The notes under the pieces are model-generated. The model worked only from the letters and a program-made list of their open reading frames with translations, did no database searches and was not told where the DNA came from. A DNA stretch of 64,000 nt, from contig NZ_JACARO010000014.1 in assembly GCF_013386585.1 (NCBI RefSeq), positions 120,450 to 184,449 of the forward strand. The letters run 5' to 3'. Below are positions 8,662 through 18,491 of the stretch, piece by piece; the first letter of the stretch is position 1; each line of letters starts with the position of its first letter. A program made the translations under genes and the position numbers. The stretch comes from Pseudomonas sp. P7548 (GTDB lineage: Bacteria; Pseudomonadota; Gammaproteobacteria; Pseudomonadales; Pseudomonadaceae).

Positions 8662-10176
8662 ATGCAATCGCGCCATTTGAAATTGCTCGCCGCCGCTACA
8701 TTGACTGCATGGTCCCTCACTGCCGGGCTGGCGCAAGCCGCTGGCGTACTGACCATTGGTTGCCGTGAAGACAGCACCACGTTCGACCCGATCAAAAGCG
8801 CGCAAAACCGCGACACCTGGGTATTTGCCAACGTCTATGACACCTTGGTGCGCGTCGACAACCTGGGCACGAAGATGGAACCGGGCCTGGCCGAAAGCTG
8901 GGAGATCTCCAAGGACGGCCTGACCTACACCTTCAAGCTGCGCGATGCGAAGTTCTCGGATGGCTCGGCGATCACCGCCGATGACGCAGCGTTCAGCCTG
9001 CTGCGCATCCGCGACAACAAGGCGTCGCTGTGGGCCGATCCGTTCAACCTGATCAATACGGCCAAGGCGTCAGACCCGAAAACCCTGGTGGTTACGCTGA
9101 AGACTCCGGCTGTGGCCTTCCTCTCGCAACTGGCGTCGCCGACGGTGTCGATCCTGTCGGAAAAAGCCATGACAAAAATGGGCGAAGACGCCTACTCGGA
9201 AAACCCGGTGACCTCCGGCGCGTTTACCGTGGATGAATGGCGCAAGGGGGATCGTGTGATCCTGAAGAAGAACCCGAACTTCTGGCAAGCCAAGAACGTG
9301 AGCCTGGATGGCGTGGAGTGGGTGTCCGTCACCGACGACAACACGCGCATGCGCATGGTGCAGAACAACGAGCTGGACACGGCGATCTTCGTACCGTTCT
9401 CCCGCGTTGAAGAGCTGAAGAAAGACAAGAACGTGGTCATCCACGCCGACCCGTCCACCCGCGAGGATCACCTGCTGATCAACCATGCCCACGGTCTACT
9501 GGCCAAGCAGGAAGTGCGTGAAGCGCTGGACATGGCCATCGACAAGCAGTCGCTGGTCAAGACCGCCACCTACGGTCAGGGCACCGTGGCGTATTCCTAC
9601 ATTCCAAAGGGCTCGCTGTACCACTACGCCAACAACCTGCAGCGTCCGTACGACCCGACCGCCGCCAAGAAGCTGCTGGAGCAGGCCGGTGCCAAGGACT
9701 TGAAGCTCAACTACGTGGTCAACGCCGGTAACGAAGCCGACGAGCAGATTGCGGTGATCATCAAGGACCAACTGGCCAAGGTCGGCGTGACAGCCAACCT
9801 GCAAAAGGTCGACCCGACCCAGAGCTGGCAGATGCTGGTGGACGGTGAGTACGATATTTCGGTGATGTACTGGACCAACGACATCCTCGACCCGGACCAG
9901 AAGACCACCTTCGTGCTGGGCCACGACACCAACCAGAACTACATGACCCGCTACAAGAACGACAAGGTCAAGGCACTGGTGGCGCAGGCGCGGATCGAGG
10001 CGGACCCGGCCAAGCGCGAGCAGATGTATGTCGAACTGCAGAAGTTGGCTAAACAGGACGTGAACTGGATCGACTTGTACTACAGCCCGTACATCAACAT
10101 CTCTCGCAAGAACGTGAGCAACTTCCTGCAAAACCCACTGGGCCGCTTCACCCTCGAAGAAGTGGTGAAAAACTAA
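8662..10176 (+). CDS. Periplasmic peptide-binding protein (family 5 solute-binding, DppA/OppA type)
   Basis: 504 residues. A signal peptide (residues 1-26, basic start then hydrophobic core, cleavage after LAQA) is followed by the family-5 fold: LTIGCREDSTTFDPIKSAQN, then LAESWEISKDGLTYTFKLRD and the C-terminal DDILDPDQKT segment. It binds the substrate in the periplasm and hands it to the permeases. AAGGAG sits 8 bp before the ATG. It is last in the operon, 32 bp after the DppF-type gene, and a REP pair follows its stop. The ligand is unknown; by context it may be a plant-derived amide or short peptide. Confidence 0.9.
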   Translation: MQSRHLKLLAAATLTAWSLTAGLAQAAGVLTIGCREDSTTFDPIKSAQNRDTWVFANVYDTLVRVDNLGTKMEPGLAESWEISKDGLTYTFKLRDAKFSDGSAITADDAAFSLLRIRDNKASLWADPFNLINTAKASDPKTLVVTLKTPAVAFLSQLASPTVSILSEKAMTKMGEDAYSENPVTSGAFTVDEWRKGDRVILKKNPNFWQAKNVSLDGVEWVSVTDDNTRMRMVQNNELDTAIFVPFSRVEELKKDKNVVIHADPSTREDHLLINHAHGLLAKQEVREALDMAIDKQSLVKTATYGQGTVAYSYIPKGSLYHYANNLQRPYDPTAAKKLLEQAGAKDLKLNYVVNAGNEADEQIAVIIKDQLAKVGVTANLQKVDPTQSWQMLVDGEYDISVMYWTNDILDPDQKTTFVLGHDTNQNYMTRYKNDKVKALVAQARIEADPAKREQMYVELQKLAKQDVNWIDLYYSPYINISRKNVSNFLQNPLGRFTLEEVVKN

Positions 10177-10200
10177 GATCCAGAGAGCACTGCATACAAC

Positions 10201-10289
10201 TGTGGGAGCGGGCTTGCTCGCGAAAGCGGTACATCAGTCAGTAATTTTTTGACTGATACTCCGCTTTCGCGAGCAAGCCCGCTCCCACA
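10201..10289. repeat. REP inverted pair (GTGGGAGCGGGCTTGCTCGCGAA type)
   Basis: Two inverted copies starting TGTGGGAGCGGGCTTGCTCG form a near-perfect 28-bp stem around a 33-bp centre that itself contains inverted CAGTCAG/TGACTG. It lies between convergent genes, where it may end transcription. Confidence 0.9.
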
Positions 10290-10310
10290 TCTAGTTCTCT
10301 TGCATACCTG

Positions 10311-11051
10311 TTATTGCGCGTCGAACGCCTGCCCATTGATGCCGGTACTGTCCGGCCCCATCAGGTACAGGTACACCGGCATGATCTCTTCCGGTGTCGG
10401 GTTGTCCGTTGGGTTTTCCCCAGGGTAGGCCAGGGCCCGCATGCTGGTGCGCGTGGCGCCCGGGTTGATGCTGTTGGCCCGTACCGGTGCGACCTTGTCC
10501 AGCTCATCTGCCAGGGTTTGCATCAGGCCTTCGGTGGCAAACTTCGACACCCCGTAAGCCCCCCAATACGCCCGACCCTTACGCCCGACGCTGCTGGAAG
10601 TGAACACCACCGAAGCATCCTGGGACAGCTTGAGCAGCGGCAGCAAGGTGCTGGTCAGCATGAACATCGCGTTGACGTTCACCTGCATCACCCGCATGAA
10701 ATTCTCACCGGACAACTGCTCGATCGGCGTGCGCGGGCCGATGATCGAGGCGTTATGCAGCAGGCCGTCGAGGTGGCCGAACTCCTTTTCGATCATCGCG
10801 GCCAGCTCATCGTATTGATGGGGCAGGGCGGTTTCCAGGTTGAACGGGATCACCACCGGCTGAGGCTGGCCTGCGGCTTCGATTTCGTCGTACACCTGGG
10901 CCAGGTTGGCTTCGGTCTTGCCCAGCAGCAGCACGGTGGCGCCGTGGGCGGCGTAGGTTTTCGCGGCGGCCGCGCCGATCCCGCGACCGGCACCGGTCAC
11001 CAGGATCACCCGGCCTTTGAGCAGTTCTGGGCGTGCGGAGTAATCAAACAT
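10311..11051 (-). CDS. yciK: Short-chain dehydrogenase/reductase, YciK family
   Basis: 246 residues, cytoplasmic. NAD(P) site TGAGRGIG (near residue 19), NAG-like HNAS, and the catalytic set S..Y..K in FTSSSVGRKGRAYWGAYGVSK are all present. I choose ATG 11051 (MFDYSARPELL) because GAGG lies 6 bp upstream; an ATG at 11057 is possible but leaves no room for the ribosome site. It is downstream of mupP and ubiG in the same direction, an order I recall as usual in Pseudomonas. The physiological substrate is unknown. Confidence 0.9.
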   Translation of the reverse strand: MFDYSARPELLKGRVILVTGAGRGIGAAAAKTYAAHGATVLLLGKTEANLAQVYDEIEAAGQPQPVVIPFNLETALPHQYDELAAMIEKEFGHLDGLLHNASIIGPRTPIEQLSGENFMRVMQVNVNAMFMLTSTLLPLLKLSQDASVVFTSSSVGRKGRAYWGAYGVSKFATEGLMQTLADELDKVAPVRANSINPGATRTSMRALAYPGENPTDNPTPEEIMPVYLYLMGPDSTGINGQAFDAQ

Positions 11052-11113
11052 AAGCATCCTCGGCAAAAGTTCAGCAGGTTGCAGACACCAAACTTGAAAG
11101 CAACGTGATCCCC

Positions 11114-11202
11114 TGTGGGAGCGGGCTTGCTCGCGAATGCGGAGTATCAGGCAGAAAATTTGCTCCTGGTAGACCGCATTCGCGAGCAAGCCCGCTCCCA
11201 CA
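11114..11202. repeat. REP inverted pair (GTGGGAGCGGGCTTGCTCGCGAATGCGG type)
   Basis: Same family as the pair at 10201, with arms near 11114-11142 and 11174-11202. It sits between mupP and yciK, which read in the same direction, and may separate their transcripts or stabilise the upstream message. Confidence 0.9.
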
Positions 11203-11238
11203 TTTGGAACTTCATTGGTCAGTAGATTCGGTTAACAA

Positions 11239-11910
11239 TCAGCAACTGCACAGTGCGTTATCCAGCACCTTGCGCAGTTCCAGCGGGTGGTCCACCACCA
11301 CGTCAGCACCCCAGTTGCGCGGGTTGTCGTCCGGGTGGATGTAGCCAAAGGTGACCGCAGCGGTGCGCGTGCCAGCGTCGCGGCCGGATTCGATATCGCG
11401 CAGGTCGTCGCCCACGAACAGCACGCTGGCCGGGTCCAGGTCGAGCATCTTGCACGCCAAAATCAGCGGCTCCGGGTCCGGCTTGCTGTTTTTCACATGG
11501 TCCGGGCAGATCAGCAGCGCCGAGCGCTCGGCCAGGCCCAGTTGCTGCATGATCGGTTCGGCAAAACGCAGCGGCTTGTTGGTGACCACGCCCCACACCA
11601 GCTTGGACTTCTCGATGTCTTCCAGCAGCTCGGCCATGCCGTCGAACAGCTTGCTGTGGATCGCGCAGCCCTTGAGGTAGCGCTCCAGGAACTCCTGGCG
11701 CAGGTCTTCAAAGCCTGGGGATTCGGGGTCCATCGAGAAGGTCACGGCAACCATCGCCCGTGCACCACCGGAAATTTCATCGCGGATATGCTGCGGGTTG
11801 ATCGGCTCAAGGCCACGGTCGGTGCGCATGGCCTGGCAGATGGCGATAAAGTCCGGCGCGGTGTCCAGCAGGGTGCCATCCATGTCGAAGAGTACGGCTC
11901 GCAACTTCAC
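11239..11910 (-). CDS. mupP: N-acetylmuramic acid 6-phosphate phosphatase (HAD family)
   Basis: 223 residues. The HAD motif [11 protein letters not shown] is at residues 9-18, motif II in VTNKP, motif III Lys in KNSKPDP, and motif IV in [10 protein letters not shown]. Older annotation would call this phosphoglycolate phosphatase. Its place beside ubiG matches MupP of the pseudomonad peptidoglycan recycling route, which turns MurNAc-6-phosphate into MurNAc for UDP-MurNAc salvage. The start is GTG 11910 with GAGGAG upstream; it lies 4 bp after the ubiG stop, so they are one operon. Confidence 0.85.
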   Translation of the reverse strand: MKLRAVLFDMDGTLLDTAPDFIAICQAMRTDRGLEPINPQHIRDEISGGARAMVAVTFSMDPESPGFEDLRQEFLERYLKGCAIHSKLFDGMAELLEDIEKSKLVWGVVTNKPLRFAEPIMQQLGLAERSALLICPDHVKNSKPDPEPLILACKMLDLDPASVLFVGDDLRDIESGRDAGTRTAAVTFGYIHPDDNPRNWGADVVVDHPLELRKVLDNALCSC

Positions 11911-11914
11911 AGGC

Positions 11915-12613
11915 TCACTCCTCGCGCAGGGTCTGGATCATGTAGTTGACGTCCACATCGTTGGCCAGCTTGTAGTGCTTGGTCAGCGGGTTGTAGGTCA
12001 GGCCGATGATGTCCTTGACGGTCAGGCCGGCCTGGCGGCTCCAGGCTCCCAGCTCGGAAGGGCGGATGAATTTCTTGAAGTCATGGGTGCCGCGCGGCAG
12101 CAGCTTCATGATGTATTCGGCGCCGATGATCGCGAACAGGTAGGCCTTGGGGTTGCGGTTGATGGTGGAGAAGAACACCTGGCCACCTGGCTTGACCATG
12201 CGGAAGCAGGCGCGGATCACCGAGGACGGGTCCGGTACGTGTTCGAGCATCTCCAGGCAGGTGACCACGTCGAACTGCTCGGGCATTTCTTCGGCCAGGG
12301 CTTCGGCGGTGATCTGGCGGTATTCGACGCTCACGCCGGATTCCAGCTGGTGCAGCTGGGCCACGGCCAGCGGCGCTTCGCCCATGTCGATGCCCATGAC
12401 GGTGGCGCCGCGCTGGGCCATGGCTTCGCTGAGGATGCCGCCGCCGCAACCGACGTCCAGTACCTTCTTGCCGGCCAGGTTGACGCGTTCGTCAATCCAG
12501 TTGACCCGCAGCGGGTTGATGTCGTGCAGCGGCTTGAACTCGCTCTCGCGGTCCCACCAGCGGTGGGCCAGGGCTTCGAATTTGGCGATTTCGGCGTGGT
12601 CGACGTTGCTCAT
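11915..12613 (-). CDS. ubiG: Ubiquinone biosynthesis O-methyltransferase
   Basis: 232 residues. SAM-binding motif [16 protein letters not shown] near residue 52, N-terminal [20 protein letters not shown] and later [12 protein letters not shown] are characteristic of UbiG, which does both O-methylations in ubiquinone synthesis. Length is usual. AGAGGA precedes ATG 12613. It is the first gene of the ubiG-mupP pair. Confidence 0.95.
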   Translation of the reverse strand: MSNVDHAEIAKFEALAHRWWDRESEFKPLHDINPLRVNWIDERVNLAGKKVLDVGCGGGILSEAMAQRGATVMGIDMGEAPLAVAQLHQLESGVSVEYRQITAEALAEEMPEQFDVVTCLEMLEHVPDPSSVIRACFRMVKPGGQVFFSTINRNPKAYLFAIIGAEYIMKLLPRGTHDFKKFIRPSELGAWSRQAGLTVKDIIGLTYNPLTKHYKLANDVDVNYMIQTLREE

Positions 12614-12677
12614 GGTGAATCCTCTAAACCTGATAAATCGTTTGGTCAGTCCTGAACCCGTGGGTTCAAAACCTTCG

Positions 12678-14009
12678 TTATTCGGTGTGCCCGCTGATGC
12701 GTTGGCCCCAGGCGATGGCCGTGGCGGTCAACTGTTGTTCATCCATGCGGGTCAATTGCCGGTCGTCGAGCAACTGCTTGCCGGCGACCCAAAGGTGTTT
12801 CACGCAATCGCGTCCGGTGGCATATATAAGCTGTGAGACCGGATCGTAGATCGGTTGTTGCGCCAGCCCCGACAGGTCGAAGGCGACGATGTCGGCGGCC
12901 TTGCCCACTTCCAGCGAACCGATCTCGCTTTCCAGGCCCATGGCCCGGGCGCCGTTGAGGGTAGCCATGCGCAGGGCGCGATGGGCATCCAGGGCGGTGG
13001 CCGAACCGGCGACGGCCTTGGCCAGCATCGCGGCTGTACGGGTTTCGCCCAGCAAGTCCAGGTCATTGTTGCTGGCTGCGCCGTCCGTGCCGATGGCCAC
13101 ATTGACGCCAGCCTGCCACAGACGCTCCACCGGGCAAAAGCCGCTGGCCAGTTTCAGGTTCGATTCCGGGCAATGGATGATGCTGGTGTTGCTTTCTACC
13201 AGCAAAGCCAGGTCGTCCTCGCTGATTTGGGTCATGTGAACGGCCTGGAAGCGTGGGCCGAGCAGGCCGAGCCGACCCAGGCGTGCCAGTGGGCGCTCGC
13301 CGGTCTGTTCGACAGCTTGCTGCACTTCGAAGGCGGTTTCGTGAACGTGCATATGGATCGACGCGTCCAGCTCTTCGGCCATGACCCGGATTTTTTCCAG
13401 GTTCTCATCGCACACGGTGTACGGGGCATGGGGGCCGAACACGATTTTGATGCGCGGGTGATGCTTGAGGTCGCCGAACAGCTCGACACCCTGGCGAATG
13501 GCCTCATCGGCGGTGCTGGCGCCCGGGATCGGGAAATCGAGGATCGGGAATGCAATCTGTGCACGGATGCCGCTGTTGTGCACGCAGTCGCTGGCAACCT
13601 TGGGGAAGAAGTACATGTCGGAGAAGCAGGTGATGCCGCCCTTGAGCTGTTCGGCGATGGCCAGGTCGGTGCCGTCGCGCACGAAGGCTTCGTCGACCCA
13701 TTTGGCCTCGGCGGGCCAGATGTGCTTTTCGAGCCAGGTCATCAGTGGCAGGTCATCGGCCAGGCCGCGAAACAGGCTCATCGCCGCGTGGCCGTGGGCG
13801 TTGACCAGGCCCGGGCTGAGCAGCATGCCCGGCAGTTCGCGCACCTCCGTGGCTTTAAGCTTCAACGCTGCGGCCCGTGGCCCGATAAAGGCAATGCGCC
13901 CGTCCCGGATGCCGAGGGCATGCTCCTTGAGCACCACGCCGGCAGGTTCGACGGGCACCAGCCAGGTCGGCAGCAATACCAAGTCAAGCGGGGCAGCAGT
14001 GGCGGTCAT
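12678..14009 (-). CDS. mtaD: 5-methylthioadenosine/S-adenosylhomocysteine deaminase (amidohydrolase)
   Basis: 443 residues. The metal site [20 protein letters not shown] near residue 70, later HMHVHE, and [13 protein letters not shown] near residue 320 place it in the TRZ/ATZ/MtaD amidohydrolases. Deamination of methylthioadenosine is established for the P. aeruginosa orthologue located here (PA3170). It diverges from mtnA, the methylthioribose-1-phosphate isomerase, which fits a shared methionine/polyamine by-product salvage role. GGAAG precedes the ATG. Confidence 0.9.
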   Translation of the reverse strand: MTATAAPLDLVLLPTWLVPVEPAGVVLKEHALGIRDGRIAFIGPRAAALKLKATEVRELPGMLLSPGLVNAHGHAAMSLFRGLADDLPLMTWLEKHIWPAEAKWVDEAFVRDGTDLAIAEQLKGGITCFSDMYFFPKVASDCVHNSGIRAQIAFPILDFPIPGASTADEAIRQGVELFGDLKHHPRIKIVFGPHAPYTVCDENLEKIRVMAEELDASIHMHVHETAFEVQQAVEQTGERPLARLGRLGLLGPRFQAVHMTQISEDDLALLVESNTSIIHCPESNLKLASGFCPVERLWQAGVNVAIGTDGAASNNDLDLLGETRTAAMLAKAVAGSATALDAHRALRMATLNGARAMGLESEIGSLEVGKAADIVAFDLSGLAQQPIYDPVSQLIYATGRDCVKHLWVAGKQLLDDRQLTRMDEQQLTATAIAWGQRISGHTE

Positions 14010-14079
14010 CGCAGGCTTCTTCCCAGGCAGCTATAAAAGAAGGGCGAAGTATACCCGAGCGTCTCCGCTGGCGGATCGC

Positions 14080-14085
14080 TATAAT
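14080..14085 (+). promoter_or_regulatory. Probable -10 element (TATAAT) for mtnA
   Basis: A perfect TATAAT lies 33 bp before the mtnA ATG. No good -35 is visible at the normal distance, so an activator or an extended contact may help. Confidence 0.4.
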
Positions 14086-14117
14086 CGGCGGCTTTGTTCA
14101 TGAGTGCGGGGTAAGGG

Positions 14118-15188
14118 ATGCGCGATCGACTGTTGGCTGCGGAGAGGGTGAAGGCCATCGATTGGCGTGATGGCGCACTGCACCTGCTCGATCAGCGTGC
14201 CTTGCCGGCCGTTGAGCGCTGGGTGATCTGCATCTCGGCCGACGAGGTGGCGGCGGCCATTCGCACGATGGTGGTGCGTGGTGCACCGGCTATCGGCATC
14301 AGCGCCGCCTATGGCCTGGTGCTCGCTGCCCGCGAGCGGATCGCCGAGGGCGGCGACTGGCAGGCTGCCTGGGAAGAAGACTACGCACTGTTGGCTGATG
14401 CCCGGCCGACCGCATCGAACCTGTTCTGGGCGTTGAAGCGCATGCGCGACCGCCTGGACCGGGTCAAAAAGCACGCCGACCCGCTGGCGGTGTTGGAAGC
14501 CGAGGCCATCGCGATTCATGAAAGTGATCGGGAAGCCAACCTGACCATGGCTCAATTGGGCGTCGAGTTGATCCGCAAGCACCAGGGCAATGCCCAGGCG
14601 ATCCTCACCCACGGCAACGCCGGTGCCCTGGCGACCGGTGGTGTGGGGACGGCGCTCGGGGTGATTCGCGCGGCTTACCTGGAAGGCATGGTCGAACAGG
14701 TGTACGCCAACGAGACCCGTCCGTGGCTGCAAGGTTCGCGGCTGACGGCGTGGGAGCTGGCGGGCGAGGGCATCCCGGTGACGGTGAACGCTGACTCGGC
14801 CGGCGCGCATATCCTCAAGACCAAGGGCGTGACCTGGGTGATCGTCGGCGCTGATTGCATCGCGGCCAATGGTGATGTGATCAGCAAGATCGGCACCTAC
14901 CAGCTGGCGGTGTGCGCCATGCACCACGGCGTGCGCTTCATGGTGGTGGCGCCGAGCTCCACGCTGGACCTGATGATCGCCACTGGCGATGACGTTGCGC
15001 TGGAAGAGCGGGATTCGGGGGAGTTGCTGGACATTATCGGGCAGCGACTGGGGGGTGAGGCATTCAATCCGGTGTTTGATGTGACGCCGGCTGACTTGAT
15101 TGATGTGATCGTGACGGAAAAGGGCATTGTTGAGCGGCCGGATACGGCCAAACTGGCGAAGTTGATGTGCCGTAAGCGGTTGCATTGA
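14118..15188 (+). CDS. mtnA: Methylthioribose-1-phosphate isomerase
   Basis: 356 residues, the usual length. [13 protein letters not shown], the phosphate/substrate segment [12 protein letters not shown] and [13 protein letters not shown] are visible. It converts methylthioribose-1-phosphate to the ribulose form in methionine salvage. Two points are odd against the general family pattern: the residue aligned with the conserved Cys of the (H)CNAG motif is Gly, and the Arg of GADRI is Cys here. The Gly may be normal for pseudomonads; the Cys is less expected. AAGGG precedes the ATG. Confidence 0.9.
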   Translation: MRDRLLAAERVKAIDWRDGALHLLDQRALPAVERWVICISADEVAAAIRTMVVRGAPAIGISAAYGLVLAARERIAEGGDWQAAWEEDYALLADARPTASNLFWALKRMRDRLDRVKKHADPLAVLEAEAIAIHESDREANLTMAQLGVELIRKHQGNAQAILTHGNAGALATGGVGTALGVIRAAYLEGMVEQVYANETRPWLQGSRLTAWELAGEGIPVTVNADSAGAHILKTKGVTWVIVGADCIAANGDVISKIGTYQLAVCAMHHGVRFMVVAPSSTLDLMIATGDDVALEERDSGELLDIIGQRLGGEAFNPVFDVTPADLIDVIVTEKGIVERPDTAKLAKLMCRKRLH

Positions 15189-15212
15189 GGGCATTGGTGC
15201 CTGTTGGATTGC

Positions 15213-15287
15213 ATTCGCGAGCAAGCCCGCTCCCACATTTGATTTGTGAACACTTTCAAAATGTGGGAGCGGGCTTGCTCGCGAATG
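15213..15287. repeat. REP inverted pair, outward arrangement
   Basis: Arms CATTCGCGAGCAAGCCCGCT and the inverse flank a short centre, so the conserved GTGGGAGC ends face inward, the reverse of the pairs at 10201 and 11114. It lies 24 bp after the mtnA stop. Confidence 0.88.
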
Positions 15288-15611
15288 GCCCTTTCACTCA
15301 ACAAAACCCCTGGATCCAACCCTAAAAAACACCACCCATCCAGCTCTGAGCCCCTCTCGTCCCCCTCAAGCCTGTCATCCGTCAACTAACTATGCTCCAT
15401 GCGCATCAGGGGGATAGGTGCGTGGCGGCGATTGTGATAACATCCGGCGGTTTCCAGGGTTGCCCCGAGGGGCTGCCTATAACGTGCAGATCCGTGTCAT
15501 AACTCGTTGATTTGTCGTAAGTCGTTGTCAGGCACTTGCCGGCAGCGGCGAGCTTCGTTCGTCCCATATGGATGTGACGAGGTTTCACCCGAAAAAGGAA
15601 TCAGGCTTCTC
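15288..15611. other. gyrA upstream region, no gene seen
   Basis: 324 bp between a REP pair and gyrA. It probably contains the gyrA promoter (for example GTGATAACATCC near 15435), but I cannot fix it. No convincing small gene was seen. Confidence 0.4.
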
Positions 15612-18275
15612 ATGGGCGAACTGGCCAAAGAAATCCTCCCGGTCAATATCGAAGACGAGCTGAAACAGTCCTACCTCGACTACGCGATGAGCGTAATTGT
15701 CGGTCGGGCACTGCCTGATGCGCGCGATGGCTTGAAGCCCGTGCACCGGCGTGTGCTGTTCGCGATGAGCGAGCTGGGTAACGACTGGAACAAGCCGTAC
15801 AAGAAATCTGCCCGTGTTGTCGGTGACGTGATCGGTAAGTATCACCCTCACGGCGACACTGCGGTGTACGACACCATCGTTCGGATGGCCCAGCCGTTTT
15901 CCCTGCGCTACCTGCTGGTAGACGGCCAGGGCAACTTCGGTTCGGTCGACGGCGACAACGCCGCGGCCATGCGATACACCGAAGTGCGCATGACCAAGCT
16001 GGCGCACGAGCTGCTGGCCGACCTGCACAAAGAAACCGTGGACTGGGTGCCGAACTACGACGGCACCGAAATGATCCCGGCCGTCATGCCAACCAAGATT
16101 CCCAACCTGCTGGTCAACGGCTCCAGCGGTATTGCCGTGGGCATGGCCACCAACATCCCGCCACACAACCTCGGTGAAGTCATCGACGGTTGCCTGGCCC
16201 TCATCGACAACCCCGAGCTGACCGTCGATGAGCTGATGCAATACATCCCCGGTCCGGACTTCCCGACCGCCGCGATCATCAACGGTCGTGCCGGCATCAT
16301 CGAAGCCTACCGCACCGGTCGCGGTCGCATTTACATGCGCGCCCGCTCGATCATCGAAGACATCGACAAGGTCGGTGGCCGCCAGCAGATCGTCATCACC
16401 GAACTCCCTTACCAGCTGAACAAGGCGCGCCTGATCGAGAAGATCGCCGAGCTGGTTAAAGAGAAGAAGCTCGAAGGCATCACCGAACTGCGCGACGAGT
16501 CTGACAAAGACGGTATGCGCGTGGTGATCGAGCTGCGTCGTGGCGAAGTGCCTGAGGTGATCCTCAACAACCTCTACGCCCAGACCCAGCTGCAAAGCGT
16601 GTTTGGTATCAACGTGGTTGCCCTGATCGACGGCCGCCCGCGCATCCTGAACCTCAAGGATCTGCTGGAAGCCTTCGTGCGTCACCGTCGCGAAGTGGTC
16701 ACCCGCCGTACCGTGTTCGAGCTGCGCAAGGCTCGCGAGCGCGGCCATATCCTGGAAGGCCAGGCGGTTGCGCTGTCGAACATTGATCCGGTGATCGCGC
16801 TGATCAAGGCCTCGCCAACCCCGTCGGAAGCCAAGGAAGCGCTGATCAGCACCCCTTGGGAGTCCAGCGCCGTGGTGGCCATGGTTGAACGTGCCGGCGC
16901 CGACTCGTGCCGTCCGGAGACCCTGGACCCGCAATACGGCCTGCGTGAAGGCAAATACTTCCTGTCGCCAGAACAGGCCCAGGCCATCCTGGAACTGCGC
17001 CTGCACCGCCTGACCGGCCTGGAGCACGAGAAGCTGCTGGCCGAGTACCAGGAGATCCTCAACCAGATCGGCGAGTTGATCCGCATCCTCAGCAGCGCCG
17101 TGCGCCTGATGGAAGTGATCCGCGAAGAACTGGAAGTGATCCGCGCCGAATACGGCGACGTGCGCCGTACCGAAATCCTCGATGCGCGCCTCGACCTGAC
17201 CCTGGGCGACATGATCCCGGAAGAAGAGCGTGTGGTGACCATCTCCCACGGTGGTTACGCCAAGACCCAGCCGCTGGCGGCGTACCAGGCCCAGCGTCGT
17301 GGTGGTAAAGGCAAGTCGGCTACTGGCGTCAAGGATGAGGACTACATCGCTCACCTGCTGGTTGCCAACAGCCACACCACGCTGCTGCTGTTCTCCAGCA
17401 AGGGCAAGGTGTACTGGCTCAAAACCTACGAAATCCCGGAAGCCTCCCGTGCCGCCCGTGGTCGCCCGCTGGTCAACCTGCTGCCGCTGGACAGTGATGA
17501 GTACATCACCACCATGCTGCCGGTCGAGGAATACACCGAAGGTCACTTCATCTTCATGGCCACCGCCAAAGGCACCGTGAAGAAGACCCCGCTGGAATCC
17601 TTCAGCCGTCAACGCAGCGTGGGCCTGATCGCCCTGGAGCTGGACGAAGGCGACGTGTTGATTTCGGCTGCCATCACCGATGGCGAGCGTGAAGTCATGC
17701 TGTTCTCCGACGGTGGCAAGGTGACACGCTTCAAGGAATCCGACGTTCGCGCCATGGGCCGTACCGCCCGCGGTGTGCGCGGCATGCGCCTGCCAGAAGG
17801 GCAGAAGCTGATTTCGATGTTGATCCCGGAAGAAGGCAGCCAGATCCTCACCGCTTCGGCGCGTGGTTATGGCAAGCGTACCGCCATCAGTGAGTTCCCG
17901 GAGTACAAGCGTGGCGGCCAGGGCGTGATCGCCATGGTCAGCAACGACCGCAACGGCCGTCTGGTCGGCGCAGTGCAGGTGCTCGATGGCGAGGAGATCA
18001 TGCTGATTTCCGACCAGGGCACCTTGGTGCGTACCCGTGTGGCTGAAGTGTCGAGCCTGGGCCGTAACACCCAGGGCGTGACGCTGATCAAGCTGGCCAG
18101 CGACGAGACGTTGGTAGGCCTGGAGCGTGTCCAGGAGCCATCGGAAGTCGAAGGCGAGGAGCTGGAAGGGGAAGAAGGTGCGGTATTCGATGGCGAGGTG
18201 ATCGCAGCAGGCGATGACAACGTCGACGAGCCAACCCTCGATGCTGCCGCAGACGAAGAAGAACCGCAGGAATAA
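15612..18275 (+). CDS. gyrA: DNA gyrase subunit A
   Basis: 887 residues, usual for Pseudomonas. The start [20 protein letters not shown] has AAAGGA upstream. The active-site Tyr lies in RYTEVRMTK, and the quinolone region reads [15 protein letters not shown], with Thr83 and Asp87 (E. coli numbering), i.e. the normal pseudomonad sensitive form. The C-terminal beta-pinwheel repeats with the GyrA box QRRGGKG and a Glu/Asp-rich tail follow. It forms the A2B2 topoisomerase that puts negative supercoils into DNA. Confidence 0.98.
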   Translation: MGELAKEILPVNIEDELKQSYLDYAMSVIVGRALPDARDGLKPVHRRVLFAMSELGNDWNKPYKKSARVVGDVIGKYHPHGDTAVYDTIVRMAQPFSLRYLLVDGQGNFGSVDGDNAAAMRYTEVRMTKLAHELLADLHKETVDWVPNYDGTEMIPAVMPTKIPNLLVNGSSGIAVGMATNIPPHNLGEVIDGCLALIDNPELTVDELMQYIPGPDFPTAAIINGRAGIIEAYRTGRGRIYMRARSIIEDIDKVGGRQQIVITELPYQLNKARLIEKIAELVKEKKLEGITELRDESDKDGMRVVIELRRGEVPEVILNNLYAQTQLQSVFGINVVALIDGRPRILNLKDLLEAFVRHRREVVTRRTVFELRKARERGHILEGQAVALSNIDPVIALIKASPTPSEAKEALISTPWESSAVVAMVERAGADSCRPETLDPQYGLREGKYFLSPEQAQAILELRLHRLTGLEHEKLLAEYQEILNQIGELIRILSSAVRLMEVIREELEVIRAEYGDVRRTEILDARLDLTLGDMIPEEERVVTISHGGYAKTQPLAAYQAQRRGGKGKSATGVKDEDYIAHLLVANSHTTLLLFSSKGKVYWLKTYEIPEASRAARGRPLVNLLPLDSDEYITTMLPVEEYTEGHFIFMATAKGTVKKTPLESFSRQRSVGLIALELDEGDVLISAAITDGEREVMLFSDGGKVTRFKESDVRAMGRTARGVRGMRLPEGQKLISMLIPEEGSQILTASARGYGKRTAISEFPEYKRGGQGVIAMVSNDRNGRLVGAVQVLDGEEIMLISDQGTLVRTRVAEVSSLGRNTQGVTLIKLASDETLVGLERVQEPSEVEGEELEGEEGAVFDGEVIAAGDDNVDEPTLDAAADEEEPQE

Positions 18276-18284
18276 GCGGACACA

Positions 18285-18318
18285 CAGGGGGCGGATGAAG
18301 ATTCGCCCCCTTGTTGTT
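18285..18318 (+). terminator. Rho-independent terminator after gyrA
   Basis: The stem AGGGGGCG/CGCCCCCT (18286-18293 with 18304-18311) is followed by TTGTTGTTTG, 10 bp past the stop. Confidence 0.8.
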
Positions 18319-18334
18319 TGTCCCCTTTGAAACA

Positions 18335-18421
18335 TGTGGGAGCTGGCTTGCCTGCGATGGCATCACCGCGGTATCACTGAAATACCGAGGTGCCTGCATC
18401 GCAGGCAAGCCAGCTCCCACA
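18335..18421. repeat. REP inverted pair (GTGGGAGCTGGCTTGCCTGCGATG type)
   Basis: Arms 18335-18361 and 18395-18421 mirror each other. It uses the CTGGCTTGCCTGCGATG variant, unlike the CGGGCTTGCTCGCGAA pairs nearby. It lies between the gyrA terminator and serC. Confidence 0.88.
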
Positions 18422-18491
18422 ACGGTCCGCTCCAATAAGAGCGTGTTGCCGAACATGATTGCAGCCCCACCAGATCAGAGTGAGATTGGAT

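Noticed and set aside
15585..18335. Long open frame antisense to gyrA
   Set aside because: It mirrors a high-GC coding strand, has a composition typical of shadow frames (many His, Gln, Asp) and no recognisable domain.
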